A DNA stretch of 59,473 bases, from the NCBI GenBank assembly GCA_903882875.1, contig CAIRYQ010000005.1:1-59473 (forward strand). Direction: 5' to 3'. The notes beneath the pieces were generated by a model. It saw only the letters and a program-made list of their open reading frames with translations, did no database searches and was not told the DNA's origin. Source of the stretch: an uncultured Spartobacteria bacterium (GTDB lineage Bacteria > Verrucomicrobiota > Verrucomicrobiia > Chthoniobacterales > Chthoniobacteraceae). Position 1 is the stretch's first letter, and each line of letters begins with the position of its first letter. Of this stretch, positions 15,949 to 25,071 are shown in pieces. The translations under genes were made by a program, and so were the position numbers.

Positions 15949-16560
15949 TCAGAATTTCGGAAACAGCCTTCCCGTCCGCGCGAGATGTGCGCGGTAGCTC
16001 TCGCCGTGCGTGGCGATGAGATACGCTTCCTCATCCGATGCTTTCACCCACACGCAGACGAGGTGGAAAGCGAGCAGCACGAGCGAGCACACCGTCGGCA
16101 GCAGGCAGAATGCGCCGGCGAGCATCAGGACTTGAAGGGCGTAGATGGGATGCCTCACGCGAGCGAACGGCCCGGTGGTCACGAGCGCGTTTTTTTCCTC
16201 CGAGTTGACGCCGATGCGCCACGCGCTGCCCATAATCGCATAGCACCACAGCGTGCCTGCGTAGCCTGCAACGACGAGCGCGAGACCGGTGATCGTCACG
16301 GCGACATGCACGAGCAGCGGACACAGCCGCACGAAGGCCCACGCCTTTTCCCCGACGAAAAACGGCTGCCCGATCCACACGGCGATGACGAGCAGCCAGC
16401 CGATCCACAGCACGCGCTCCTTCGGCGTGCGAGGCGTCATGTTTGGCGAACGACCGATCTGCTTTCGCACTCGGCGCGCGTTCACGAACACTCCGGCCCA
16501 GTAGATCAGCCCGGAACCTGCGACGACTGCCTTGCGGAGCAGCAGCACGTCAATCCCCAT
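15949..16560 (-). CDS. Isoprenylcysteine carboxyl methyltransferase-like membrane protein
   Basis: 203 residues with four to five membrane helices. The catalytic region is typical of the ICMT/PEMT superfamily: GSAWRIGVNSEEKNALVTTG, then GPFARVRHPIYALQVL (the RHPxY SAM-binding motif), and DEEAYLIATHGESYRAHLAR near the end. Bacterial members methylate small lipophilic acceptors or have unknown targets; true prenyl-cysteine substrates are not expected. It overlaps the preceding lipase-like gene by 11 bases. In this locus an acyl or isoprenoid acceptor is a reasonable guess. Confidence 0.82.
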   Translation of the reverse strand: MGIDVLLLRKAVVAGSGLIYWAGVFVNARRVRKQIGRSPNMTPRTPKERVLWIGWLLVIAVWIGQPFFVGEKAWAFVRLCPLLVHVAVTITGLALVVAGYAGTLWCYAIMGSAWRIGVNSEEKNALVTTGPFARVRHPIYALQVLMLAGAFCLLPTVCSLVLLAFHLVCVWVKASDEEAYLIATHGESYRAHLARTGRLFPKF

Positions 16561-17623
16561 GCCTTTGCCCGTGACGTGCGCGGATGAGCCGCTGAAGTTC
16601 GATGACCCAATGCCGTTTCACGCTCTTCCACACGTCCGCGCCAAATTCGATGCCCTCCGTGTTTCCGGGGATGTCCTTCGGTGCGACGGGATTCGTGCTG
16701 GGCGCGTAACCGTTGATCCACGCGAGCGCCTGCGGATTCGAGAGCATGCGATCGAGATCGGGCGTTTTGCCGTGGGTGAGGAAGCCGCCGGTGGGCAGCT
16801 TGACGTTGCGCACTCGCGCGCTGCCGGTGGCGTGGTAGTGATTCGAGGAACCCCAGCCGAGATAGTCGCCGCCGAGCACGTCCAGACCAAGGTGAAATCC
16901 CGTGAACTCCTCGACCGCGTCCGGCACGGAGCGCAGCGAGAACATCATGTCCCACTGGTTCGGGAGTGCGCGCGTGATGCCTCCGCCGCCGAGCGCCGCG
17001 ACGTAGGAAACCTTCAGACCGACGACGGGATGCTTTTTCCCGGTGAGCGGGTCGGTGATTTCCGTGCGCTCCTCGGGCCGCCATCGGAGCGGATTCCACA
17101 CGGTGAGATGGTCGGCAGTCTGCCCGGCGAGAAGCTGGAGCGCCTTCACGGCTTGGAACGATCCCTGACTGTGCCCGATGATCATCGGCCTCATGCCCTC
17201 GCGCTCATAGTACCAAGCGACGACTCCGGCGATCATCTCGGCATCCTCGTAGCAGCTGATCGTGTGATTGCTGTTGCCAGGGTGCCGCATCGCCTGCTCG
17301 GGGTAGCCGAGGCCGTTGAGAAATCTCGTGAACGATTCGAGGCGCTTGATCACCGTCGCGATGCCGCCGTGGATATTGATGATGTGCGGCGCGGGAGCCC
17401 CTGCGAGCGCACCGCGTACGTCGGCGTCGGTCACATGCTCCGGGTTCAGCGCGAGGATGCGGCTCTCCTGCGCGCCCGAGAGGGACCACGAGCGCAGCCC
17501 GTGCGTGGACTCGATCTGCACGGCCCTCGCGGTTTCGGCGGGCACGAGATCAATCTTGCCGCAGCCACCTAGCATCAGCACCGCACCGAGCGCGGCCATT
17601 GTGAAAAAAATCGCGGGCTTCAT
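16550..17623 (-). CDS. Lipoprotein with alpha/beta hydrolase fold
   Basis: 357 residues. MKPAIFFTMAALGAVLMLGG ends in a lipobox (LGGC, Cys21), so it should be lipid-anchored. PHIINIHGGIATVI supplies the oxyanion-hole strand and IIGHSQGSFQAVKAL the nucleophile elbow (GHSQG). The acid and His are not certain; WGSSNHYHATG and GGFLTHGKTPD are candidates. It resembles secreted lipases or esterases. It overlaps the acyltransferase-like gene before it by four bases (ATGA) and the ICMT-like gene after it, forming a tight three-gene unit. Confidence 0.8.
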   Translation of the reverse strand: MKPAIFFTMAALGAVLMLGGCGKIDLVPAETARAVQIESTHGLRSWSLSGAQESRILALNPEHVTDADVRGALAGAPAPHIINIHGGIATVIKRLESFTRFLNGLGYPEQAMRHPGNSNHTISCYEDAEMIAGVVAWYYEREGMRPMIIGHSQGSFQAVKALQLLAGQTADHLTVWNPLRWRPEERTEITDPLTGKKHPVVGLKVSYVAALGGGGITRALPNQWDMMFSLRSVPDAVEEFTGFHLGLDVLGGDYLGWGSSNHYHATGSARVRNVKLPTGGFLTHGKTPDLDRMLSNPQALAWINGYAPSTNPVAPKDIPGNTEGIEFGADVWKSVKRHWVIELQRLIRARHGQRHGD

Positions 17624-18909
17624 GCTGCGGCCTCCAGCCCGCGCACCGCGGCGGTGAATCGCTCACGCACTACCGCGATTTCCTCCCGTGAAAAGACCGC
17701 CGTGCGATACGACATCGAGAGATTCACGCCTTTGCCAAAGGTCGTGACCGACAGCACGAGCGGCGTCACTGGGCCGGTGGAAACCGCGCGCAGATAGTCC
17801 GACGGCGGAACCGCCGCGGCATCCACAGGAAGTTTTGTGAGGTTCATATTCGTGAGGCCGCCCCAGAGCGGGTAGTTCTTCGGATAGAACCGCCGCCGCT
17901 GGTCCGTCGAGAACAAAGACATGAGCCGCAGCACGAGGCCCATCTCAAGCTCGTTCGCGAGATGAAGCCCGCCGGACTTGTAACGGCGCGTCTGCGCGGC
18001 GATGGAGCGCGCGAGCGTGGAAAGGTCGGCCGTCTCCGCGATGCCGCACGCGATGGAAAATCCGCCGAGCACGAGGCCAAACGAATCGCCGCTCTCGATG
18101 CCGAGATCGCGCCGCGCATTCACGATGCAGCCGAGTGAAATCTGATCGCGCCCGTCGCGGCGCGCGGCCTCGCACAGCGGCGCAAACGACCACATGAGCA
18201 GCGCGAGCAGGAGATCATTCACGGTGACACCGAGGCGCTTTCCGGCGGCGATCATCGCTGCAAGTTCGGCGCTACCGAAGGTGAAAAGCTCGAAGGCGTT
18301 TCCAAAATCGGCGAAGTCATTGCAGCCCGGCCGGATCGCCTTCCGCATCGCGCGGAACTGAGCGGGCAGCGTGAACAGCTTCCGCAGCCACATGAAAAGG
18401 CGCGCAGGCGCACGCCGTCCGCGCCCCGCGTGGCAGTTCAAACGCCCGCCCTTCGCGGTCGCGCCACCGTACTCCGCGACGAAGTCATACACGAGCCGCA
18501 CGATCGGCTCCGCATCCGCGATGGCGTGAAAATATGCGGTGCCGAGCCAGAATGCATCGCCCTCCGGCACGGCGAAAAAACGGAACGGCGTGAAGCCGAC
18601 GCTGGAATCAAACCGCAGATTGATCTGCCGCTCCGTCTCCGTGCGCAGCGCCTCGCGCACGTCCGTGCCGTCGCACACGGCGAGTTCGATTTTCGCCGCA
18701 TCGTCGCGGAACTCGAATGCACGCGCCTTTGCATCCACCCGCACCGTCGCGATGCCGCGATCTTCGAGCACCTTTGCCAGCACCGCGCGCAGCCGCCCCG
18801 CATCGAGTGGCGCAGGCACGCGCGCGACGTGCACCGCGTTGTAGGCGTGCATTTCATCCCACAGCAGCATCGTGCGCTGGAAAGTGTTGAGTCGGCCCGG
18901 CAGGGACAT
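17620..18909 (-). CDS. Condensation-domain-like acyltransferase (WS/DGAT or PapA relative)
   Basis: 429 residues from ATG 18909 (MSLPGRLNTFQRTMLLWDEM). The CoA-dependent acyltransferase / condensation superfamily is suggested by FHAIADA (about 146), a variant of HHxxxDG in which His and Asp remain but the second His and the Gly are replaced, and by FGLVLGGFSIACGI and LSMSYRTAVFSREEI later, like the DFGWG and C-terminal parts of the fold. Such enzymes join acyl thioesters to alcohols or amines. It leads the unit with the lipoprotein hydrolase and methyltransferase. Product unknown; the altered motif leaves activity open. Confidence 0.7.
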   Translation of the reverse strand: MSLPGRLNTFQRTMLLWDEMHAYNAVHVARVPAPLDAGRLRAVLAKVLEDRGIATVRVDAKARAFEFRDDAAKIELAVCDGTDVREALRTETERQINLRFDSSVGFTPFRFFAVPEGDAFWLGTAYFHAIADAEPIVRLVYDFVAEYGGATAKGGRLNCHAGRGRRAPARLFMWLRKLFTLPAQFRAMRKAIRPGCNDFADFGNAFELFTFGSAELAAMIAAGKRLGVTVNDLLLALLMWSFAPLCEAARRDGRDQISLGCIVNARRDLGIESGDSFGLVLGGFSIACGIAETADLSTLARSIAAQTRRYKSGGLHLANELEMGLVLRLMSLFSTDQRRRFYPKNYPLWGGLTNMNLTKLPVDAAAVPPSDYLRAVSTGPVTPLVLSVTTFGKGVNLSMSYRTAVFSREEIAVVRERFTAAVRGLEAAA

Positions 18910-19087
18910 TCCGCCAAGACTGACGGAGTGGCGCGCGCGGTTCAACCGCGACGTGAGTGCGGCACACTTTTGCAAATTCCAGCGGCACACGGCTTCTCAA
19001 ATTCAAATCCGGCCCCGTCCATTCCCAATAGCGAGAAGGCAAGGTTTGGGATTGCAGCGAGGCGATGCGCGGGGCGATTTACACGGG

Positions 19088-19792
19088 ATGCGATTCGCTC
19101 CCATCATCCGAAGCTGGCTCCTCGCCGGCCTGCTGGCAGGTGCGGCGATGCGCGCATCCGCGGAAAAGCCGGCAAAGACGACGCCAACGCCGACGCCAAC
19201 GCCGACGCCAGCGCCGGCACCGGCTTCGCAGGAGCGGGACATCCAGCCGCCTTTCAGCCTCATGTGGCACGAGCCCTCGGAACGGCTGGAGCTGAAAATC
19301 GAGGCGGCGAAACTCGCGATCACCGAACGCCGCAAGCTGGAGCGGCAGTGGATCGTGACGGCGGGCGGATTCAAAAAGCCGAGCACGGCGGACGCGTCCG
19401 CACCAAAGCCGCCGGAACTCCGCCGGGTGCTGTTTCATTTCCAAGGCGGCGAAATTTCCAAGGAGAAGGGCGCAAATGGAAAAGTCCGCGAGGCGCTCAC
19501 CGGCGGCCAGCTCGTGGAAGTCGAGCTGCAATACGAACAGGACGGCTGGGACGAGGAACGCTACGGCGCGTGCCTCTCGGAAAAACGCCAGATGCTCGAA
19601 CGCCTCTACGGCCCCGGCCAGCAGCTCGTGCGCTCCAGCACGCCGACGCCCGACGGCAAGGCGACGCAGACGATCGTGGGCTACAAATGGAACCGCAACA
19701 ACACGGCGGTGGAGCTGATTTATTTTCACGTCGCGGTGAATGACGGGGGCCAGGCATTCCACACGCTGAGCCTGCACTACAAACGATCGTAG
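19088..19792 (+). CDS. Exported protein with Pro-Thr repeat linker
   Basis: 234 residues. The signal peptide MRFAPIIRSWLLAGLLAGAA ends near ASA, then a low-complexity (PT)n(PA)n linker encoded by an ACGCC/GACGCC microsatellite (about 19181-19224). The mature domain contains PFSLMWHEPSERLELKIEAA, a ligand-like beta-rich stretch, and GYKWNRNNTAVELIYFHVAV near the end. I do not recognise a named family. The repeat tract may vary in length between strains. It stands alone, divergent from the acyltransferase gene. Confidence 0.7.
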   Translation: MRFAPIIRSWLLAGLLAGAAMRASAEKPAKTTPTPTPTPTPAPAPASQERDIQPPFSLMWHEPSERLELKIEAAKLAITERRKLERQWIVTAGGFKKPSTADASAPKPPELRRVLFHFQGGEISKEKGANGKVREALTGGQLVEVELQYEQDGWDEERYGACLSEKRQMLERLYGPGQQLVRSSTPTPDGKATQTIVGYKWNRNNTAVELIYFHVAVNDGGQAFHTLSLHYKRS

Positions 19793-19972
19793 GAGCTCGC
19801 GCGCGGCACCGCTCCGTGTGAAGTGTGGCGGAAAAATCACGGGGGCGCGCGAGCGATGATTTGCAAGATTCCGCCGTTCGTGTTCTTGAAGCGGCAGACA
19901 ACAGGGAAATTTCAGGGTGCGGCGACGCGCGCGAACCGGCATTCCCCTGCCCTGCCACAGCCAACACCGACC

Positions 19973-21799
19973 ATGCCGAAAACCGACACCGCCAAGCCGC
20001 TCAGCAAAAACGTCCACCTGCTCCGCTGGGTGAAAAAAATGGCCGCGCTCTGCAAACCCGATCGCATCCACTGGGTGGATGGATCGAAGGCAGAATATGA
20101 CCGGCTCTGCGACGAGATGGTCGCGGGCGGCACGCTCACGCGGCTGAATCCGAAAAAGTGGCCGGGATGCTTCCTCGCGCGTTCCGACGCGAACGACGTG
20201 GCACGCGTGGAAGACCGCACTTTCATCTGCAGCGCCTCGAAAGAAGGCGCGGGGCCGACGAACAACTGGGTGAACCCTTTTGAGATGAAGAAGAAGCTGC
20301 GCGGACTCTTCAACGGCTGCATGAAAGGGCGCACGATGTACGTGCTGGCATTCAGCATGGGGCCGCTCGATTCGCCGATGGCGCAGATCGGCGTGCAGCT
20401 CACGGACTCGCCGTACGTTGTCACAAACATGCGCATCATGGCGCGCATCGGGAAGAAGGTGTTTGAGCGGATTGACAAGAACGACCGGCGCGTGGTGCCC
20501 GCGATGCACACCGTCGGCGCACCGCTGAAGAAGGGGCAGGAGGACGTGCCGTGGCCATGCAACAAGGAAAAGTACATCGTCCACTTTCCCGAGACGCGGG
20601 ATATCTGGAGCTACGGCTCGGGCTACGGCGGCAACGCGCTGCTGGGCAAAAAATGTTTCGCGCTCCGCATCGCGTCCGTGATGGCGCGCGATGACGGCTG
20701 GATGGCGGAGCACATGCTCGTCCTCGGCGTGGAGGATCCGCGGGGACGAAAGACTTACGTGGCCGCCGCATTCCCGAGCGCGTGCGGCAAGACGAACTTC
20801 GCGATGCTCATCCCGCCGAAACATTTTTCCGAGAAGGGCTGGAAAGTGTGGACCGTCGGCGACGACATCGCGTGGATCAAACCCGGCGCGGACGGACGGC
20901 TCCACGCAATCAATCCCGAGGCCGGATTCTTCGGTGTCGCGCCCGGAACCAGCGAGCATACCAATCCCAACGCGATGGCATCGCTGCGGAAGAACACGAT
21001 TTTCACAAACGTCGCACTCACGCCCGACGGCGGCGTGTGGTGGGAAGGCATGACGGACACGCCGCCCGCGAAGGCGATTGACTGGCAGGGCAACGAATGG
21101 ACACCGGTGATCGCGAAGGAGAAGGGCGTGAAGGCAGCCCATCCGAATTCGCGATTCACCGCGCCCGCGTCGCAGTGCCCGACGATCGATCCCGACTGGG
21201 AAAAGCCCGAGGGCGTGCCGCTCAGCGCGATCATTTTCGGCGGACGCCGCGCGACGACGATGCCGCTCGTGTACCAGGCGTTCAACTGGAGCTGCGGCGT
21301 GTACATGGGCGCGACGATGGGCAGCGAAATGACCGCCGCCGCCGCCGGCACGATCGGCAAGGTGCGCCGGGACCCGATGGCGATGCTGCCCTTCTGCGGC
21401 TACAACATGGGCGACTACTTCCGCCACTGGATCTCGATGCAGCGTTCGCTCACCACGACGCCGCGCATTTTCAACGTGAACTGGTTCCGCAAGGACGCAG
21501 ACGGGAAATTTCTCTGGCCCGGTTTCAGCGAAAACATGCGCATCCTGAAATGGATCGTGGACCGCGCGAACGGCCACGGCATGGCCCGCGAGACGCCCAT
21601 CGGCTGGATGCCCGAACATGCGGACATTGACTGGACCGGGCTCGATTTTTCCGAGGAGAAATTCAACGACCTCCAGCGATTCGACCGCGCGGCGTGGCGT
21701 CAGGAAATCCTCTCACACGAGGAGCTGTTCCTCGATCTGAAGAGCCACCTGCCGAAGGAACTCATCTACGAACGCGAGCTGCTGATCTGCCGCATGTGA
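19973..21799 (+). CDS. pckG: Phosphoenolpyruvate carboxykinase (GTP)
   Basis: 608 residues, normal for the GTP-dependent class. It interconverts oxaloacetate and PEP with GTP/GDP, the first committed step of gluconeogenesis. The kinase loop FPSACGKTN is at about 267-275, with [33 protein letters not shown] and CGYNMGDYF downstream, all of the GTP class; the active-site Cys is in SACGK. ATG 19973 is preferred to an upstream in-frame ATG at 19823 because homologues start near [10 protein letters not shown]. It is monocistronic in this window. Confidence 0.96.
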   Translation: MPKTDTAKPLSKNVHLLRWVKKMAALCKPDRIHWVDGSKAEYDRLCDEMVAGGTLTRLNPKKWPGCFLARSDANDVARVEDRTFICSASKEGAGPTNNWVNPFEMKKKLRGLFNGCMKGRTMYVLAFSMGPLDSPMAQIGVQLTDSPYVVTNMRIMARIGKKVFERIDKNDRRVVPAMHTVGAPLKKGQEDVPWPCNKEKYIVHFPETRDIWSYGSGYGGNALLGKKCFALRIASVMARDDGWMAEHMLVLGVEDPRGRKTYVAAAFPSACGKTNFAMLIPPKHFSEKGWKVWTVGDDIAWIKPGADGRLHAINPEAGFFGVAPGTSEHTNPNAMASLRKNTIFTNVALTPDGGVWWEGMTDTPPAKAIDWQGNEWTPVIAKEKGVKAAHPNSRFTAPASQCPTIDPDWEKPEGVPLSAIIFGGRRATTMPLVYQAFNWSCGVYMGATMGSEMTAAAAGTIGKVRRDPMAMLPFCGYNMGDYFRHWISMQRSLTTTPRIFNVNWFRKDADGKFLWPGFSENMRILKWIVDRANGHGMARETPIGWMPEHADIDWTGLDFSEEKFNDLQRFDRAAWRQEILSHEELFLDLKSHLPKELIYERELLICRM

Positions 21800-21880
21800 T
21801 CCGCATCATCGCTGTGTGTCCGCCGCAGGATCACGCGGTGCAGACCACGGGTTCCGCCGCGGAACGCAAGATGCGGCAAG

Positions 21881-23098
21881 CTACTCGTAACGCAGCGCAT
21901 CAATCGGGTCGAGCGCAGCGGCTTTTTTCGCCGGATACAGGCCGAAGAAAACGCCGACGGCAGCGCTGAAGGCGAAGGATCCGATGACATAGACCGGCGG
22001 CACATTCGTCGGCCAGCCAGCCATGCGGGAGATGATTTGCGTGGTGCCAAAACCGATGCCGATGCCGACCAGCCCGCCAATGGAACTGAGCGTGACGGCC
22101 TCGATCAAAAATTGCAGCAGGATGTCCCAGCCGTGCGCGCCGACGGCCATGCGGATGCCAATCTCGCGCGTGCGCTCGGTGACGCTCACGAGCATGATGT
22201 TCATGATGCCGATGCCGCCGACGACGAGCGAGACGATGGCGACGGCAATGAGCAGGTACATCATCGTCCTCGACTGCGCGGTCGCCATTTCCGCGATGTC
22301 CTGCTGGCTGCGGACGGTGAAGTCGTCCTCGTGGCCGGGCTGAATGTTGTGGCGCTGGCGCAGGAGAGCGGAGATTTGCTCCTGGAGCAGCGTGATGTCG
22401 GCATCGTCTGCGGCCTGGGCATTGATGCCGCGGAGAATCGTCGCGCCGGTGAGGCGCTTCATCGCGGTGGTGTAGGGAATGATGAGCACGTCGTCCTGAT
22501 CCGCGCCGCCGAGCGAGTTGCCCTTCGGCTTGAGCAGGCCCGTGATGACGAACGGAATGTTGCGCACCCGGATGATCTGTCCGACGGGATCGTTGTCGCC
22601 GTAAATCTGGTGCGCGACAGTGCTGCCGATCACAGCCACCTTGTTTGCGGAACGCACATCCTGATCGGAAAATGCGGCACCGTCCACGATATCCCACTGC
22701 CGCATTTCAAAATAATCCTCGGACTCGCCGAGCACGAGCGTGGACCAGTTTTGGTTGCCCGCGGCCACCTGCGCACCCGCGCGAACTTCCGGGCTGACCA
22801 TTGTCACGCCAGGCACCTCGCGAAGAATCGAAAACGCGTCCGGGATCTTCATCGTCCCGGCTGCGCCGAGGCCGCCTTTTGCGCCGCTGCTCGTCGAGCT
22901 GCCGGCAAAAATCAGGATCATGTTTTTGCCGAGCGTCGCGATCTGCGCCTCGACGCGCGCCTTTGCACCATTGCCGATGCCGACCATCGCGATGACCGCG
23001 CCGACACCGATGATGATGCCGAGCATCGTGAGAATGCTGCGCATTTTGTTTCGCAGCAGCGCGCGGACGGCGATGAAAAGTGTCGCGCTGAGTTTCAT
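21881..23098 (-). CDS. MacB-type ABC transporter permease
   Basis: 405 residues. One N-terminal helix (LRNKMRSILTMLGIIIGVGA) precedes a large periplasmic MacB_PCD domain (about 45-270), then three helices of the FtsX domain (LLIAVAIVSLVVGGIGIMNI and following), ending YPAKKAAALDPIDALRYE, the standard MacB tail. Its start overlaps the ATPase gene by four bases. It is a mechanotransmission pump that drives substrates from the periplasm through TolC. The substrate may be a peptide, antibiotic or siderophore. Confidence 0.93.
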   Translation of the reverse strand: MKLSATLFIAVRALLRNKMRSILTMLGIIIGVGAVIAMVGIGNGAKARVEAQIATLGKNMILIFAGSSTSSGAKGGLGAAGTMKIPDAFSILREVPGVTMVSPEVRAGAQVAAGNQNWSTLVLGESEDYFEMRQWDIVDGAAFSDQDVRSANKVAVIGSTVAHQIYGDNDPVGQIIRVRNIPFVITGLLKPKGNSLGGADQDDVLIIPYTTAMKRLTGATILRGINAQAADDADITLLQEQISALLRQRHNIQPGHEDDFTVRSQQDIAEMATAQSRTMMYLLIAVAIVSLVVGGIGIMNIMLVSVTERTREIGIRMAVGAHGWDILLQFLIEAVTLSSIGGLVGIGIGFGTTQIISRMAGWPTNVPPVYVIGSFAFSAAVGVFFGLYPAKKAAALDPIDALRYE

Positions 23099-23856
23099 TT
23101 CACGAGTTTTGCGGCGCGCTGCTCCTCGTCGAGACGGCGCATTTCGTTCTTCGCGTTGCTTCGATCCGCGACGAGGATGTCGCTCACGATCACGCCGTCG
23201 CGCATGACGACGTTGCGCTTTGTGTAACGCGCAATGTCGGGCTCGTGCGTGACCATCGCAATGGTGATGCCCTTGTCGTTCAGCGTCTGGAATGCGTCCA
23301 TGATTTCCACGCTCGTGCGGCTGTCGAGGTTGCCCGTGGGCTCGTCGGCGAGGAGCAGCGCGGGATTGTTCACGAGCGAACGCGCGATGGCGACGCGCTG
23401 CTGCTGCCCACCGGAAAGCTGGTTGGGCGTGTGATCCGTGCGCTTCGAGAGGCCCACGAGATCGAGCGCCCACAACGCGCGCTCTCGCTGCTCCTTTGCC
23501 GACAGGCGGTGCTTTCCGTACATCATCGGCAGTTCGACGTTTTCGAGCGCGGTCGTGCGCGAGAGCAGATTGAAGCCCTGGAAAATGAAGCCGATTTTCT
23601 GGTTTCGCAGATCCGCGAGCTGGTCGCGGTCGAGGCCGGAAATGTCCACTCCATCGAGCAGGTAACGTCCGAGCGTCGGCCGGTCGAGGCAGCCGAGCGT
23701 GTTCATCATCGTGGATTTTCCCGAGCCGCTGGAACCCATGATCGCGATGAATTCGCCGGGCTGCACTTGCAGCGAGACGTTCCGCACGGCGTGGACTTCC
23801 ACATCGCCGGAACGGTAAATTTTCGAAACCGAATCGAGCAGGATGACCGGGTGCAT
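23095..23856 (-). CDS. MacB/LolD-type ABC transporter ATPase
   Basis: 253 residues with a complete ATP-binding cassette: Walker [10 protein letters not shown] (about 41-49), Q-loop [11 protein letters not shown], signature [15 protein letters not shown], Walker [10 protein letters not shown] and the switch His in VTHEPD. LNLL-type sequences place it with MacB and LolD. A C-terminal stretch of about 30 residues ([13 protein letters not shown]) is unusual but short. It is encoded apart from its permease, unlike E. coli MacB. It starts 12 bases after the adaptor stop. Confidence 0.94.
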   Translation of the reverse strand: MHPVILLDSVSKIYRSGDVEVHAVRNVSLQVQPGEFIAIMGSSGSGKSTMMNTLGCLDRPTLGRYLLDGVDISGLDRDQLADLRNQKIGFIFQGFNLLSRTTALENVELPMMYGKHRLSAKEQRERALWALDLVGLSKRTDHTPNQLSGGQQQRVAIARSLVNNPALLLADEPTGNLDSRTSVEIMDAFQTLNDKGITIAMVTHEPDIARYTKRNVVMRDGVIVSDILVADRSNAKNEMRRLDEEQRAAKLVK

Positions 23857-23868
23857 GTTCGCGGCGAA

Positions 23869-25071
23869 TCAGCGGCGCGGCCCGCTGCCAAGAGGGTTCG
23901 ACGCGGAAGCTGACGACGAGGTCTGCGGTGCGACGACACCCGTAACCACAAGATCACCCTCCTTGAGTCCCTCGGTGATTTCCGTGTTCACACCATCGGT
24001 GATGCCGAGCTTCACGGGCACCGGCCACGGCTTTCCGCCGCCCTTCGGCATGACGTAGATCATGCGTTCGCGCTTGAGCGCGCGCCCGCCGCTGGCGGCG
24101 TGCTTCGAAGGCGGCGGCGTAGGCGTAGGCGCGACAGTTTTTGAGCCAGGGTTCGGAATCAGCGGGGCGTCAACCGGGTGAAACCGCAGCGCGGCATTCG
24201 GAACTTTCAGCGCATTTTCGCGGTGCTGGATGATGATGTTGAGCGTGGCCGTCATGCCTGGCTTCAGCTTCAGGTCGGGGTTGGCCACGGAAATGACCAC
24301 GTCGTAAGTGACCACGTTTTGCACGGTGATCGGCGCGTTGCGGTTCTGCACCACCTTGCCGTGAAACGTGCGGTACGGAAACGCATCCACGGTGAAATCC
24401 ACGTCCTGACCGATCTCGACGTTGCCTACATCCGCCTCGGCCACATTCGTGTCAATCTGCATCTTCGTGAGGTCATTCGCGATGAGGAAAAGCACGGGCG
24501 CATTCATCGCGGCGGCCACGGTCTGGCCGACATCCACGCTTCGCGAAATGACGATGCCGTCCACGGGCGAATAAATCGTGCAGTGCTCGAGATTCACCTG
24601 CGCCTGCTCAAGGTTTGCCTCCTTCATCTTCACTGCGGCCTCGGCCTGATGAAGCGTGGCAAGTGCGTTGTCGAGATCGGCCTGCGGTGCGGCGTGCTCC
24701 GCGACGAGATCCTGTTTCCGCTTTGCAGTGAGTTGCGCGAGTTCGAGCGCGGCCTTGGAACTCGCGAGGTCGCCCTCGGCCTGGTGCACGGAAGCCTGAA
24801 ACATTGCGGCGTCAATCTGCGCCACGACCTGGCCCGCTTTCACGGGTGAATTCCAGTCGGCATTAAGTTTCGCAATGTTGCCGGAGACCTGGCTGCCGAC
24901 AGTCACGTTCAGCACCGGATTGAGCGTGCCCGTGGCCGTGACGAACTCCGTCATGTCCCCGCGCGCCACCGTCACGGCGAGGTACTGCGTCTCGTCCTTG
25001 CGATTGTGATTGAAGTACCACCATACGCCGCCTCCGGCGAGGAAGAGAATGAGTGCGATCAGTGTTTTCAT
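23869..25071 (-). CDS. MacA-like periplasmic adaptor (HlyD family)
   Basis: 400 residues. An N-terminal membrane anchor (MKTLIALILFLAGGGVWWYF) is followed by a lipoyl half-motif, a helical hairpin (QAEGDLASSKAALELAQLTA), the second lipoyl half (YSPVDGIVISRSVDVGQTVA) and a beta-barrel and membrane-proximal domain. This is the standard RND/ABC adaptor order. It bridges the MacB pair and TolC. A Pro/Thr-rich insertion (about 325-345) in the membrane-proximal part is unusual. It shares four bases with the TolC gene. Confidence 0.92.
   Translation of the reverse strand: MKTLIALILFLAGGGVWWYFNHNRKDETQYLAVTVARGDMTEFVTATGTLNPVLNVTVGSQVSGNIAKLNADWNSPVKAGQVVAQIDAAMFQASVHQAEGDLASSKAALELAQLTAKRKQDLVAEHAAPQADLDNALATLHQAEAAVKMKEANLEQAQVNLEHCTIYSPVDGIVISRSVDVGQTVAAAMNAPVLFLIANDLTKMQIDTNVAEADVGNVEIGQDVDFTVDAFPYRTFHGKVVQNRNAPITVQNVVTYDVVISVANPDLKLKPGMTATLNIIIQHRENALKVPNAALRFHPVDAPLIPNPGSKTVAPTPTPPPSKHAASGGRALKRERMIYVMPKGGGKPWPVPVKLGITDGVNTEITEGLKEGDLVVTGVVAPQTSSSASASNPLGSGPRR

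Noticed and set aside
16550-16560. Frameshift or fusion between the ICMT-like and hydrolase genes
   Set aside because: The 11-base overlap is ordinary for tightly packed genes; both ends have complete termini for their families.
19079-21619. 846-codon minus-strand open frame opposite pckG
   Set aside because: It is antisense to a well-supported PEPCK gene and rich in His, Arg and Ala as expected of a GC-rich shadow. No domain or signal was seen.
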